Shown: positions 32,092 through 41,707, numbered from the stretch's first letter. The stretch: 64,000 nt of DNA from DAOUJI01 sp965237875 (GCA_965237875.1 CBDEGP010000001.1:744001-808000), one strand, 5' to 3'. Notes: generated by a model from the sequence alone, not told the origin. Program-made: numbers and translations.

Positions 32092-34989
32092 ATGGCTCAG
32101 GAATACATTCACGTCAAGGGAGCCCGCGAGCACAATCTCAAGAACATCGACGTAACCATTCCGAGGGACAAGCTGGTGGTCATCACCGGCGTGTCCGGCT
32201 CAGGCAAGAGCTCCCTGGCCTTCGACACCATCTATGCTGAAGGACGCCGCAGATACGTGGAGTCCCTCTCCGCCTATGCCCGCCAGTTCCTGGGGCGCAT
32301 GGACAAGCCCGACGTTGAGTACATCGAGGGGCTTTCCCCCGCCATCTCCATCGATCAAAAGGGTGTGTCCCACAACCCCAGGTCCACCGTAGGCACGGTC
32401 ACCGAAGTGTATGACTACCTGCGCCTCCTGTATGCCCGGGTGGGCGTCCCGCACTGTCCCAAGTGCGGCCGCCCGGTGGAGAAGCAGACGGTGCAGCAGA
32501 TAGTGGACGCTGTCATGAAGCTGCCGACCGGTTCCCGGATAATGGTCTTGGCGCCCAAGGTCAGGCGCCGCAAAGGTGAACACAGGGAGGTCTTTGAGGA
32601 CGCCCGCAAGGCGGGTTTCGTTCGCGTAAGGGTCAACGGAGAGGTCCACGAGCTGGACGACATGGGTGACCTGGGCCTGGACAAGCAGAAGTGGCACTAC
32701 ATCGAGATCGTGGTCGATCGCCTGGTGGTCAGCGCGGACCTCGAGTTGAACAGGGTGTCCGACTCTGTTGAGACGTGCCTGCGTCAGGGAGAGGGCGTCG
32801 TCCAAGTGTGGGTCGAGAACGGTGAAGAGCTGGTCTTTTCTGAGCAGTTCGCTTGTGTCCGGTGTGGCGTCAGCCTTCCCGAGATCGAACCCAGGACTTT
32901 CAGCTTCAACAGTCCCCACGGGGCCTGTCCCGCCTGCACTGGACTGGGCTACAAGCTGGAAGTGGATGTCGACCTGTTGATTCCCAACAAGGCCCTCACG
33001 CTGGCCGAAGGAGCAATAACTCCCTGGGCCCGCTCGGCGGCATCCGGCGCATGGTACCGCAGCCTGATTGCCTCGGTTGCCCGAACGTATAACTTCTCCA
33101 ACAAAGTCCCGGTGCGCGAACTGCCCCAAGAAGCCTTGGACCTGCTCTTGTACGGGAATGACGGGGAACCTCTGACCATGCGCCACACCACCCACTCGGG
33201 CCATGAATACTCCTGGGAGACGACCTTCGAGGGCGTCGTGCGAAACCTGGAGCGGCGTTACAGGGAGACGGAGTCGGACCACACCCGCACCGAGATAGAG
33301 CGATACATGGCGGCCAGGCCCTGCACCGTCTGTAAAGGCCGGCGCCTTCGCCCGGAGGCCCTAGCCGTCAAGGTGTCGGGCCTGGGCATCATGGAGCTGT
33401 GCGCCCAGACAATCAGCAGTTCCTCCCAATGGATCAGGGCCGTAGGCGGCGATGGACCCCCTACGAAAGGCAAGGAGCCGCCGGCGCTCAACGCCCGTGA
33501 CAAGACCATCGCCCGGCAGATTCTCAAAGAGATCGATTCCAGGCTCCAGTTCCTGGTGGACATCGGCCTGGACTACCTGACCCTCGGCCGGACGGCCCAG
33601 ACTCTTTCGGGAGGGGAGGCGCAGCGCATCCGCCTGGCAACCCAGATTGGTTCGGGATTGACCGGAGTCCTCTACGTTTGCGACGAACCAACCATTGGGC
33701 TTCACCCGGCCGACGACAGTCGGTTGGTGGATACTCTCAAGCGGCTCCAGGAGTTGGGCAACACGGTGGTGGTCGTTGAGCACGACGAGACGGTGATGAG
33801 GGCCGCCGATTACCTGGTGGACCTGGGACCCGGGGCCGGGGAGCACGGAGGCTGGGTGGTTGCGGCCGGCGCTTTCGATGAGGTGCTGGAATGTCGGGAG
33901 TCCATAACCGCCGACTACCTCACGGGGCGCAGGAAGATTCCCGTTCCTGAGGTGCGCAGGCACGTCAACGAGAAGCATCTTTCGATACGGGGAGCGCGGG
34001 AGAACAACCTCAAGGGTCTGAACGTTGAAGTTCCCCTGGGAGTGCTCGTATGCGTAACCGGAGTGTCCGGCTCAGGCAAGAGCACCCTGATATACGAGAT
34101 TCTCTACAAGCGCCTGGCCCAGCATCTCTACCGGAGCAAGGACCGGCCGGGCAAGCATGAATCGCTGGACGGGCTGGACAACATCGACAAGGTGGTCAAC
34201 ATCGACCAGTCCCCCATAGGAAGGACCCCGCGCAGCAACCCGGCGACCTACACGGGCGCCTTCACTCCCATCCGGGAGCTTTTCGCATCCATGCCCGAGG
34301 CCAAAGTCCGCGGTTATGGGCCAGGCCGGTTCTCCTTCAACGTTCGAGGCGGACGCTGCGAGGCCTGCCAGGGCGAGGGGTACATCCAGATCGAGATGCA
34401 GTTCCTGCCCGACGTGGAAGTGCCATGCGACATCTGCCACGGGCGCCGGTACAACAGGGAGGCTCTTGAAGTCCTGTTCAAAGAGAAGAGCATCGCCGAC
34501 GTGCTCTCTATGACGGTGGAGCAGGCTCTGGACTTCTTTTCCGCCATCCCCAGGATACGGAACAAGATGGAGACCCTAAAGGACGTGGGGCTCGGATACA
34601 TAAGGCTGGGGCAGCCTGCCACCACCCTCTCCGGCGGAGAGGCCCAGCGGGTGAAGTTGGCCACCGAGCTGTCCCGGCGGGCCACGGGGAAGACTCTGTA
34701 CATCCTCGACGAGCCCACCACCGGGCTTTCCTTCCAGGACTGTGCCGCCCTTCTCACCGTGCTCCACAGGCTGGTGGACGCGGGCAACTCGGTGGTCTTG
34801 ATCGAGCACCACCTGGACATGATAAAGAACGCCGACTGGATAATAGACCTTGGCCCCGGTGCAGGCGACAGCGGCGGGCGCCTGATGGCCGCAGGCGCCC
34901 CTGAAGACGTGATGAAGGTGAAGAAGTCGGCAACGGGCTTCTATCTCAAACAGGCGCTGAACGGGAACCTGCGCGACGGCAGCGACTGA
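32092..34989 (+). CDS. uvrA: Excinuclease ABC subunit A
   Basis: 965 residues from ATG 32092 (MAQEYIHVKGAREHNL), supported by AGGGAG upstream; an ATG at 32035 would add 19 residues. UvrA is the damage-sensing dimeric ATPase of nucleotide excision repair. It has two Walker A motifs (GVSGSGKSS and GVSGSGKST), two LSGGE/Q signatures ('TLSGGEAQRIRLATQIGSGLTG', 'TLSGGEAQRVKLA') and zinc-binding cysteine pairs ('CPKCGRP', 'CVRCG...CPACTG', 'CEACQGEG...CDICHGRR'). uvrC is in the same window at 47904. Confidence 0.97.
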   Translation: MAQEYIHVKGAREHNLKNIDVTIPRDKLVVITGVSGSGKSSLAFDTIYAEGRRRYVESLSAYARQFLGRMDKPDVEYIEGLSPAISIDQKGVSHNPRSTVGTVTEVYDYLRLLYARVGVPHCPKCGRPVEKQTVQQIVDAVMKLPTGSRIMVLAPKVRRRKGEHREVFEDARKAGFVRVRVNGEVHELDDMGDLGLDKQKWHYIEIVVDRLVVSADLELNRVSDSVETCLRQGEGVVQVWVENGEELVFSEQFACVRCGVSLPEIEPRTFSFNSPHGACPACTGLGYKLEVDVDLLIPNKALTLAEGAITPWARSAASGAWYRSLIASVARTYNFSNKVPVRELPQEALDLLLYGNDGEPLTMRHTTHSGHEYSWETTFEGVVRNLERRYRETESDHTRTEIERYMAARPCTVCKGRRLRPEALAVKVSGLGIMELCAQTISSSSQWIRAVGGDGPPTKGKEPPALNARDKTIARQILKEIDSRLQFLVDIGLDYLTLGRTAQTLSGGEAQRIRLATQIGSGLTGVLYVCDEPTIGLHPADDSRLVDTLKRLQELGNTVVVVEHDETVMRAADYLVDLGPGAGEHGGWVVAAGAFDEVLECRESITADYLTGRRKIPVPEVRRHVNEKHLSIRGARENNLKGLNVEVPLGVLVCVTGVSGSGKSTLIYEILYKRLAQHLYRSKDRPGKHESLDGLDNIDKVVNIDQSPIGRTPRSNPATYTGAFTPIRELFASMPEAKVRGYGPGRFSFNVRGGRCEACQGEGYIQIEMQFLPDVEVPCDICHGRRYNREALEVLFKEKSIADVLSMTVEQALDFFSAIPRIRNKMETLKDVGLGYIRLGQPATTLSGGEAQRVKLATELSRRATGKTLYILDEPTTGLSFQDCAALLTVLHRLVDAGNSVVLIEHHLDMIKNADWIIDLGPGAGDSGGRLMAAGAPEDVMKVKKSATGFYLKQALNGNLRDGSD

Positions 34990-36410
34990 TGCCCGACGAC
35001 AACCTGGCTTTCGCCTCTGCGGCGGAGGTCCGGCGTCTGCTGGACTCACGCCAAATCTCGTCTGTGGAGCTCACAGACCTCTTTCTGAGGCGCATAGAGA
35101 GCCTGAACCCCAAGCTCAACGCCTACCTGACTGTCACCCCTGACCTGGCTATGGACCAGGCCGGCAGGGCCGACGAGGCCGCGGCCAAGGGCGAATCCCT
35201 GGGGCCGCTGCATGGCATCCCCATCTCCATCAAGGACCTGGAGGCCACCAGGGGAGTCAGGACCACCTTCGGGAGCCTCCCCTTCAAGGACTACGTGCCC
35301 GACCGGGACTCCATAGTGGTGGAACGGGTCAAGGCCGCCGGAGCCGTCATTCTGGGAAAGACCAACACCCCGGAGCACGGGTTCCGTGGGACGACGGAGA
35401 ACCGTTTGGGAGAGCCTTGCCGCAACCCGTGGAACCCGGAGCGGACCGCCGGTGGGTCCAGCGGAGGCGCCGGCGCCGCCATTGTCTCCGGCCTATGCAC
35501 CCTGGCGACGGGCAGCGACGGTGGCGGCTCAATAAGGATTCCCTCCAGCTTCTGCGGCGCCTACGGAATAAAACCCAGCCAGGGGCGCGTGCCCCGCTTT
35601 GGGGGCGTGGGAAGACCCGCGTTCAACTTCCTGTCCCAGTCGGGTCCTATGACAAGGACCGTTGATGACAGCGCCAGGTTGATTCAGGTCCTTGCCGGAC
35701 GGGACGACCGCGATGCGGGCTGCATGACCGAGCAGCCGCCGGACTGGGTGGAGAGGCTTCACGATGGGATCAAGGGCCTCAAAGTGGGTTGGAGCCCTGA
35801 CCTGGGGTTTGCGGCGGTGGACCCCGAGGTGGCTGAAGCCACGCTAAAGGCGGCGGAAGTTTTCCAGCAAGAGTTGGGTTGCAGCGTGGAGGACGCAGGC
35901 ATCCGCTTGGAGGACCCTTTCCTGGTCTTCTGGGACCTTTTCAGAGTCCAGGGATACACGGCCTACGGTGAAATATACGAGGAGCGGCCCGAAGACTTCT
36001 CAAGCTATGGGCGGCTGAGCATGGAGTATGGAAAGGCAATCACGGTCCCTGAGTATTCCAGAGCTTTGCTGGAGCGCCAGAGGCTGAAGAGGTTCATGGA
36101 GGACAAGCTGGATGAGTTCGACCTGGTGTTGACTCCAACTATGGCTGTGACCGCCTTTCCCATAGAGCAATTTCCGTCAGTCATCGGTGGCAGGCGAGTG
36201 AACCCGGCCTGGTCCTATACGCCGTTCACCAGCCTGATTAACATGTCGGGGCAAACGGCGGCCAACATCCCGTGCGGGTTCTCCTCTGAAGGTCTTCCCA
36301 TCGGCCTGCACGTCATCGGCCGCAAAGGAGATGAGGCGACGGTCCTGCGGGCTTCCGCCGCATTTGAAGAGGCTCGTCCGTGGCAAGACAAGAGGCCGCA
36401 CGTTTCATGA
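34989..36410 (+). CDS. Amidase signature family protein
   Basis: 473 residues. The Ser-cisSer-Lys triad fits K82 ('ISIKDLEA'), S157 ('GGSSGGAGAA') and S181 ('GSDGGGSIRIPSSFCG'). It hydrolyses an amide to acid plus ammonia or amine; GatA is a relative, but no gatB/gatC are present and the C-terminus ('IPCGFSSEGLPIGLHVIG') suits a free amidase. Its ATG overlaps the uvrA stop by one base (TGATG), so translation is coupled. Confidence 0.88.
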   Translation: MPDDNLAFASAAEVRRLLDSRQISSVELTDLFLRRIESLNPKLNAYLTVTPDLAMDQAGRADEAAAKGESLGPLHGIPISIKDLEATRGVRTTFGSLPFKDYVPDRDSIVVERVKAAGAVILGKTNTPEHGFRGTTENRLGEPCRNPWNPERTAGGSSGGAGAAIVSGLCTLATGSDGGGSIRIPSSFCGAYGIKPSQGRVPRFGGVGRPAFNFLSQSGPMTRTVDDSARLIQVLAGRDDRDAGCMTEQPPDWVERLHDGIKGLKVGWSPDLGFAAVDPEVAEATLKAAEVFQQELGCSVEDAGIRLEDPFLVFWDLFRVQGYTAYGEIYEERPEDFSSYGRLSMEYGKAITVPEYSRALLERQRLKRFMEDKLDEFDLVLTPTMAVTAFPIEQFPSVIGGRRVNPAWSYTPFTSLINMSGQTAANIPCGFSSEGLPIGLHVIGRKGDEATVLRASAAFEEARPWQDKRPHVS

Positions 36411-36457
36411 CCGGGCATGCGACGGAGTTCGACGGACGGGAGCCGGGTCACTAAGAG

Positions 36458-36721
36458 ATGTCCGGAATGGTAAAAGCGGCCAACTTCCTGATACTCCTGG
36501 TGGGTATAGCCCTGATCATCTTGGGCGCCCTTGCCGGGCGCGTAACCATCCTGATTATCGGGGACATACTGACCGTAGGGGGGATTCTCCTGTACTGGGC
36601 CGTCAAGAAGGGGATGCCTCCTCCGGCGCTAGGCGGCGGCGTGGCCCCGCGAGATTCGGCCGGAAGGGATGCCAACAGTCCCAGGGATGGCGGGACGCGG
36701 AAAGGGCCTGACGGCGTTTGA
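36458..36721 (+). CDS. Small two-span membrane protein
   Basis: 87 residues: hydrophobic segments at about 8-26 and 29-48 ('FLILLVGIALIILGALAG', 'VTILIIGDILTVGGILLYWAV'), then a Pro/Gly/Asp-rich cytosolic tail. Unknown function. Follows the amidase by 47 bases and is convergent with the alpha/beta hydrolase. Confidence 0.6.
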   Translation: MSGMVKAANFLILLVGIALIILGALAGRVTILIIGDILTVGGILLYWAVKKGMPPPALGGGVAPRDSAGRDANSPRDGGTRKGPDGV

Positions 36722-36783
36722 GGGGACGGTCTATATACCGGAGTTAGCCAGGTTCTGGCGTCAAGCCCGCGGGGGCTCAAGGG

Positions 36784-37569
36784 CTAGCCGAGGAACCCGA
36801 TAACCGCATCGGAGAACTCGTCCGGCTTCTCGATATGGGGGTAGTGACCGCAATTGTCCAGGACTTTCAGCGAGGACCCTTGAATGGCCTTCTGATAGAG
36901 GCCGGCGCATTCCAGGGGGAGGATGGGGTCCTGCTTTCCCCACACGATCAGGCAGGGCGCCTTGACCCGCGCCAGCAGGGCCGGAAACCGCGGGTCGTGC
37001 ATGTAGGGCTTCCAGGTCAAACGGGCCAGGGTCTCCCGGTTTTGAAGCAGCCTGTCCTGGTCCTCGAAACTCGGTTCAACTCCGAAAAGCTCCTTGAACT
37101 CCGGAGCTTGGTCCGTGTCGTGGAACATCGTCTCGTTGACCTGCTTCTCGGACATGAGGAATACGTCGGCAATCTCGCCGGACTCCGGTTTGATCCCCGG
37201 GGCGTCCGCCAGGACCAGCTTTCCGAAGACATGGGGGCATATTACGGCCATTTCGGCGGCGATCCATCCTCCCAGGGAGAGGCCGACGGCGCTTGCCCCC
37301 TCGAGGCCCATCTCTTCCATGAACCAGGTGTAGAAGAGCGCCAGGTCCTGGACGGACTCCACCCATTCAGGCCGTTGTGACTTCTCATATCCGGGATGGG
37401 ACGGGGCGTACACGGTGTAGCGTTCCGCCAGCTTCTGGTGGTGGATAAGCCAACCGGGGTTTCCGGCCAGACCGTGGAGCGCCACCAGCGGAGCGCCTGA
37501 TCCGCCCTTGTAGAACTGTATGTTGGCCCCGGCCACCTCCACGAACTCTTCAGTCCAACCGTCAGGCAT
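36784..37569 (-). CDS. Alpha/beta hydrolase
   Basis: 261 residues from ATG 37569 (GAGGTG upstream); a GTG at 37578 adds three. Catalytic triad predicted as S98 ('GLSLGGW' nucleophile elbow), D214 ('GKQDPILP') and H242 ('NCGHYPHIEKP'), with the oxyanion segment 'LHGLAGNPGW'. Likely an esterase, lactonase or C-C hydrolase of the MhpC/haloperoxidase-like group. Substrate unknown. Confidence 0.85.
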   Translation of the reverse strand: MPDGWTEEFVEVAGANIQFYKGGSGAPLVALHGLAGNPGWLIHHQKLAERYTVYAPSHPGYEKSQRPEWVESVQDLALFYTWFMEEMGLEGASAVGLSLGGWIAAEMAVICPHVFGKLVLADAPGIKPESGEIADVFLMSEKQVNETMFHDTDQAPEFKELFGVEPSFEDQDRLLQNRETLARLTWKPYMHDPRFPALLARVKAPCLIVWGKQDPILPLECAGLYQKAIQGSSLKVLDNCGHYPHIEKPDEFSDAVIGFLG

Positions 37570-37778
37570 CACGTTCACCTCGGAAAACTTTAGTCAGGAC
37601 GCCAGCCTCAAGGCGTGTCCATGTTAGCGGCGCACAGGTAAGGGGTCAAGCTCACCTAGCCATTCAGATTGAAGAGGCAAGGAGCCTGTTGAGGGAGTTC
37701 GCGGCGGCCCAAGCAAAAGGACGAACGCGTGGCGCCCGCCCTTTGCTTGCCCGTCCTGTATAAGGTGTATGCCGGAGG

Positions 37779-38585
37779 CTACTTGGCGTTGGCCTCCCTG
37801 ATTCCCATGGCCGTGGGGCGTATCACTTCCCGGACCGTCTTTCTCACCAGGTCGTTGTCCATCTCGGCAGCGATGCCTGGGTACCCGGACCGTTCGAGCA
37901 TGTTGGGCAGGTTGCCCTTTTCGAACTGGTCCAGAGTCCAGTCCAGCGTGTCCGGCACCAACGTGGTGTCCCAGTAGATGCGGATGTCTTTGTTTCTGGG
38001 TCCGTAATGAAAGTGGGGCGCACGCTCGAAGCAGTCGAAGGCCATAAGCTCGATCTCCTGCCCTGACACATCGCTGAGCAGGTGGACGGCAAGCCCGCGG
38101 TCGTTTGCTCGCTCCAGCTCACGGAACTCCAGCCCGAATCGGACGTTCCCAACCTCTATGACAGGCTCACCCCGGTTGTGGACGACGTAGCGCCGCCCGG
38201 ACACTGCCATCTCTCGGGCTGTGCACTCCAGCTCTTCCAGCTTGTCGGATACAGCGGAGGGGTTGCTGCGGATTTCTCCCGCCAGGTCGTCGTATCCGGC
38301 CCGCTCCACCATCTCAGGCAGTCGGTCGCGCAGCTGGTCCAGCGTCCAGCCGAGGGGGTTGCCGGCGGTGGTCTTGTCCATGAACAGGCGCTCGTTCTTG
38401 TTCTTAGGTCCATAGTGGTAGTGGGGCGCCTGATCGAAGCAGTCGAACCTGAGTATCTCTACGTCCTCGCCGTCCATTTCGCTCATGACTTGAACGCAGA
38501 GCCCCTGGTCGTCCATGATCTCTTTCCTGTACTGGAGTGCGAATTTCACCGGTCCGGCTTCTATCCGAGTCTCTCCTAGCTCCAT
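37779..38585 (-). CDS. Unknown protein made of two tandem homologous domains
   Basis: 268 residues. Residues ~11-107 and ~146-243 are clear repeats of each other: 'RFDCFDQAPHYHYGPKNKN' at 46-64 against 'AFDCFERAPHFHYGPRNKD' at 182-200. Each is followed by 'GWTLDQLRDRLPEMVERAGYDD' or its counterpart 'DWTLDQFEKGNLPNMLERSGYP'. Each half keeps Cys, three His/Tyr-rich positions and Asp residues that could bind metal. No family recognised. AAGGAGG precedes the ATG. The 193-base gap to the hydrolase holds nothing recognisable. Confidence 0.7.
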   Translation of the reverse strand: MELGETRIEAGPVKFALQYRKEIMDDQGLCVQVMSEMDGEDVEILRFDCFDQAPHYHYGPKNKNERLFMDKTTAGNPLGWTLDQLRDRLPEMVERAGYDDLAGEIRSNPSAVSDKLEELECTAREMAVSGRRYVVHNRGEPVIEVGNVRFGLEFRELERANDRGLAVHLLSDVSGQEIELMAFDCFERAPHFHYGPRNKDIRIYWDTTLVPDTLDWTLDQFEKGNLPNMLERSGYPGIAAEMDNDLVRKTVREVIRPTAMGIREANAK

Positions 38586-38772
38586 GCCTAACCTCCTTAT
38601 ATCTCGTCGTTCTCAAGATTGCGAGGAAGGGAATCCCAGTCGGTGAAAGGTATTATAGACCATGATTTCCGAATGGTAAATATTCGGGTGCTCAAGACCA
38701 TGCGCCGCCCTGCGCCAAGGTTGGAGAAAACCTTTAGCGTATATCGAGCCGGGAGCGGTCGTGTAGAAGCGT

Positions 38773-40260
38773 TTAGTCCGAAGCGGCGTCGCTCAGCCCC
38801 GCTTGTGGCGCCGATTCCGTGACTTCACGGTGTCCCTCGCTCTTGAAAGCGGAAATGACCATGCCTACGACCATCAGCGCGCCCATGCCCCAGAGGGCAC
38901 GCTGCACTCCGACTACGAACGCGTGGGGTTCTTCGGCGACGGCGTCCAGCTTGGACTCGGCGCCCATAGAGGCCATAGTTGCAACAACTACGGCCGTGAT
39001 CGCTGCTATGCCGACTACGGAGGCCGTGTTCCTCGTCAGTTGGGTCAACGCCGAGACCACTCCATACCTGTGACGCTCAACTGCGCTGAGTATGGAGCTG
39101 GTGTTGGGGGAGATGAACAGTCCGAGGGCCGCCATTTGCGCCGTGACCAATACGACGACAACCCAAAGCGAAGTGTTTTCGTTTAGGCCGGCCGCCAGAG
39201 CAAATATGCTGGCCGACGATAGGGCCATGCCCGAGACTGTCAGTATTCTCCAGCCCAGTTTGTCGGAGACTTCGCCAGCTATAGGCCCGACGAGTGTCAT
39301 GGCCACGGCGCCGGAGATCAAAATCAGCCCCGCTTCTTTGGGACTGTAGCCCAACACGTCCTGTAGGTAGATGGGCATGAGGAACATGGCTGACACCACT
39401 CCCAAAAAGGAGAGCCAGCCAGCCGCCACACCCCTGGCGAATACAGGCCTCTTGAAGAGCCGAATGTCCAACATGGGGTTGGGGGCCCGCAGCTCCCACC
39501 AGATGAACGCCAACCCCAACCCTCCGGACAACAACACTCCGGTCACGCATAAAACTGAGTTCCAGCCCAGCCGGTTGCCGTTGGTTATGGTGAGTAGAAA
39601 CACCAGGAGCCCCAGCGCCGATAATACGGCGCCGCCCCAGTCGAACGCGGGGGCCCGGCCCTCGGGCATGTCCTGAGATATTTGTTTGTTGTCCAAGATC
39701 AGGACGGAGGCCGCTATGGCGATAACGGCCGTCGGGACGTTGATGAGAAAGACGGCCTCCCATCCGAAGGCGTCGATCAATAGCCCGCTGAGCACAGGGC
39801 CCAGGATGGCGCCTGTGCCGACGACTCCCAGATGGAACCCCAAGGCTTTACCCCGCTCCTTGGTGGGGAACACCGAGACTATCATCGCCATTCCGTTGGC
39901 CTGAATCATGGCCGACCCCAAGCCCTGCAGCGCCTTGGCGGCTATGAGCATGCCAAGGAACGTGGCCGACCCGGCCATGGCGGAGGTGAGGGCGAATATG
40001 ATGAGGCCTATTACGTAGACCCGTTTACGGCCTATGATGTCGGCTATGCGTCCGGCAGGCAGCAGGAAGACGGATATGGATAAGGTCTCGCCGATTGTCA
40101 CCCATTGGACGGTGGATAGGTCTGTATCGAAATGCTTGCCGATGGTGGACAGCGCCAGCGGCACGCTGGCGGCGCTTAACACGGATACGAAGGTCCCCAA
40201 GGCAATGGTGCGGAAGACCCACCACTTGTAGTTGGAAGAGAAGGTTGTGGAAAGCGGCAT
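38773..40260 (-). CDS. MFS drug efflux transporter, DHA2 (14-span) type
   Basis: 495 residues with about 14 hydrophobic helices. Motif A 'GRIADIIGRKRVYVIG' follows helix 2, and the 'GLGSAMIQANGMAMIVSVFP' and 'GFHLGVVGTGAILGPVLSGLLIDAFGWEAVFLINVP' segments are the DHA2/EmrB-QacA hallmark. Proton-driven export of lipophilic compounds is expected. No adjacent membrane-fusion or TetR gene. Confidence 0.88.
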   Translation of the reverse strand: MPLSTTFSSNYKWWVFRTIALGTFVSVLSAASVPLALSTIGKHFDTDLSTVQWVTIGETLSISVFLLPAGRIADIIGRKRVYVIGLIIFALTSAMAGSATFLGMLIAAKALQGLGSAMIQANGMAMIVSVFPTKERGKALGFHLGVVGTGAILGPVLSGLLIDAFGWEAVFLINVPTAVIAIAASVLILDNKQISQDMPEGRAPAFDWGGAVLSALGLLVFLLTITNGNRLGWNSVLCVTGVLLSGGLGLAFIWWELRAPNPMLDIRLFKRPVFARGVAAGWLSFLGVVSAMFLMPIYLQDVLGYSPKEAGLILISGAVAMTLVGPIAGEVSDKLGWRILTVSGMALSSASIFALAAGLNENTSLWVVVVLVTAQMAALGLFISPNTSSILSAVERHRYGVVSALTQLTRNTASVVGIAAITAVVVATMASMGAESKLDAVAEEPHAFVVGVQRALWGMGALMVVGMVISAFKSEGHREVTESAPQAGLSDAASD

Positions 40261-40413
40261 TGTACGAGACGCGCGAAAGTTTACTATGGCCCAACATGAC
40301 GCTCCCAGTCAATGCCGCACAGCCGGGACCTCCGCCAAGAACGGCGCCGGCTTCCTAAGACAGATGATGCAAGGAGCGGTGCGACACAGCCCCTATCCAG
40401 AGCCGCTGTCGGC

Positions 40414-40424
40414 GGGGGGGGGGG
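40414..40424. repeat. Run of 11 consecutive G
   Basis: An 11-base G homopolymer in the gap between the MFS gene and the tRNA terminator. No coding consequence seen. Confidence 0.9.
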
Positions 40425-40464
40425 TACAGGCTTGCGGTAGGAGACTCGTAAGGAGAAGAGGGGG

Positions 40465-40514
40465 AAAATCAAAGAGCCGGGAGGGATTCCTTGCAGGAAT
40501 CACGTCCGGCTCTT
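40465..40514 (-). terminator. Terminator hairpin after tRNA-Glu
   Basis: AAGAGCCGG at 40472-40480 pairs with CCGGCTCTT at 40506-40514, with an inner GATTCC/GGAATC stem. Read on the minus strand the hairpin is followed by TTTGATTTT. It is correctly placed 24 bases after the tRNA 3' end. Confidence 0.7.
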
Positions 40515-40537
40515 ATTCTATCTGCTTGGGCCTGTCT

Positions 40538-40616
40538 TGGTGCCCCCGATGGGCTTCGATCCCATGATCTCCACCTTGAAAGGGTGGCGTCCTTGGCCAG
40601 GCTAGACGACGGGGGC
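40538..40616 (-). tRNA. tRNA-Glu (anticodon TTC)
   Basis: On the minus strand the acceptor arms GCCCCCG and CGGGGGC pair and are followed by an encoded A-CCA. The anticodon arm CCACC-CTTTCAA-GGTGG gives anticodon TTC. The T arm is ATGGG-ATCGAAG-CCCAT. The D-arm GTCTAGCCTGGCCAAGGAC is standard. The encoded CCA occupies 40538-40540. Confidence 0.95.
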
Positions 40617-40626
40617 ACGGAGTCGG

Positions 40627-40656
40627 ATTATACCGCAGCTATGGGTAGACTGCCAC
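40627..40656 (-). promoter_or_regulatory. Promoter for tRNA-Glu
   Basis: Minus-strand TATAAT (plus 40627-40632) lies 10 bases before the tRNA 5' end, and GTGGCA (plus 40651-40656) is 18 bases upstream of it. It overlaps the last codons of argC. Confidence 0.55.
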
Positions 40657-41670
40657 CGCTTCCAACGACGTCGTCTCAGGCCAGCCGAACATCAGGTTCA
40701 TGTTCTGGATAGCCTGTCCTGCGGCGCCCTTCACCAGGTTGTCCAGGGCGCTGATTACAATCAGCTTGCCTGTGCGGACATCCACCGTAGGATAGACCAG
40801 GCACATATTGTTGCCCAGGGTCTGCTTGGTCTGAGGCGGGGTGGTCCAGACTCGTACAAATGGCTCCCCTGCATAGAAGTCCCGGTAAAGCTCCTGTACG
40901 CCGCCCTTGGCCTCTTCCCACGAAGAAAACGTCCCTGGCCGCAGCTGTGCGTAGCAGGAGCTTAAGATGCCCCTGGTCATGGGTATGAGGTGGGTGAGGA
41001 AGGTCAGGTCAAGGCCGCCTTTGGAGAGCCTGCCAAGCTCCTGGGTTATCTCAGGCAGGTGGCGATGGCCTTCCACCGAATAGGCGAAAACGTTCTCGTT
41101 GACCTCGGAGTAGTGGTTGCTCAAGCCGAGGGCGCGGCCCCCTCCGGAAACTCCCGACTTGCTGTCCACCACCACGCCCGGTTCTATAATCCCCTCCTCC
41201 ACCGCCGGGGCCAGCGCCAGGATGGCGCTGGTGGGATAGCAGCCAGGGTTCGCCACCAGTTTGGCCTGGGCGACTTCCTCGCGATTAAGTTCCGTCAAGC
41301 CGTAGGCCGCTTCCTCAAGGTATTGAGGGCCGGGGTGGGTTGTCTTGTACCAGGACTCATACTCAGACACATTCTTCAAGCGGAAGTCGGCGGAGATGTC
41401 CACTACCTTGATCCCGTCTTTGATCAGGGGAATGCACGCTTCTGCACTGGCGACGTGGGGCAGAGCGGAAAAGACCAGGTCAAGGCTGCCGCTGAGTTCA
41501 GGTTCGATCTCCAAGTCCAGGTCCCACAGGTGAGGAAAGACCTCCCCAAGCTGCTGGCCAGCCGAACTTCGGCCGGTCACCGACGCAATTTCCACGTCGG
41601 GGCGCCGGTGCAGGAGCCTTGCAAGCTCCGAACCTGAGTAACCTGTCACGTTGATGATGCCGACTTTCAC
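40639..41670 (-). CDS. argC: N-acetyl-gamma-glutamyl-phosphate reductase
   Basis: 343 residues from GTG 41670 with AGGAG upstream. Third enzyme of arginine synthesis: NADPH reduction of N-acetylglutamyl phosphate. NADP motif 'VTGYSGSELARLL' near the N-terminus, nucleophile C144 in 'NPGCYPTS', then 'SGVSGGGR', 'YSVEGHRHLPEI' and 'TFLTHLIPMTRGIL'. No other arg gene is adjacent. Confidence 0.96.
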   Translation of the reverse strand: MKVGIINVTGYSGSELARLLHRRPDVEIASVTGRSSAGQQLGEVFPHLWDLDLEIEPELSGSLDLVFSALPHVASAEACIPLIKDGIKVVDISADFRLKNVSEYESWYKTTHPGPQYLEEAAYGLTELNREEVAQAKLVANPGCYPTSAILALAPAVEEGIIEPGVVVDSKSGVSGGGRALGLSNHYSEVNENVFAYSVEGHRHLPEITQELGRLSKGGLDLTFLTHLIPMTRGILSSCYAQLRPGTFSSWEEAKGGVQELYRDFYAGEPFVRVWTTPPQTKQTLGNNMCLVYPTVDVRTGKLIVISALDNLVKGAAGQAIQNMNLMFGWPETTSLEAVAVYP

Positions 41671-41701
41671 CTTGGTTCTCCTAAGAATGGGTGGAAACCC
41701 A

Positions 41702-41707
41702 ATTATA
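41702..41707 (-). promoter_or_regulatory. TATAAT -10 element for argC
   Basis: Perfect minus-strand TATAAT 32 bases upstream of argC, overlapping the nth stop codon. The -35 match is poor (TGAACT at 18 bases). Confidence 0.4.

Noticed and set aside
32200..33282. 360-codon minus-strand frame inside uvrA
   Set aside because: Antisense to uvrA, whose frame is fully conserved.
36750..36785. Terminator between the small membrane gene and the hydrolase
   Set aside because: Only a 5-bp AGCCC/GGGCT stem without a T-run on either strand.
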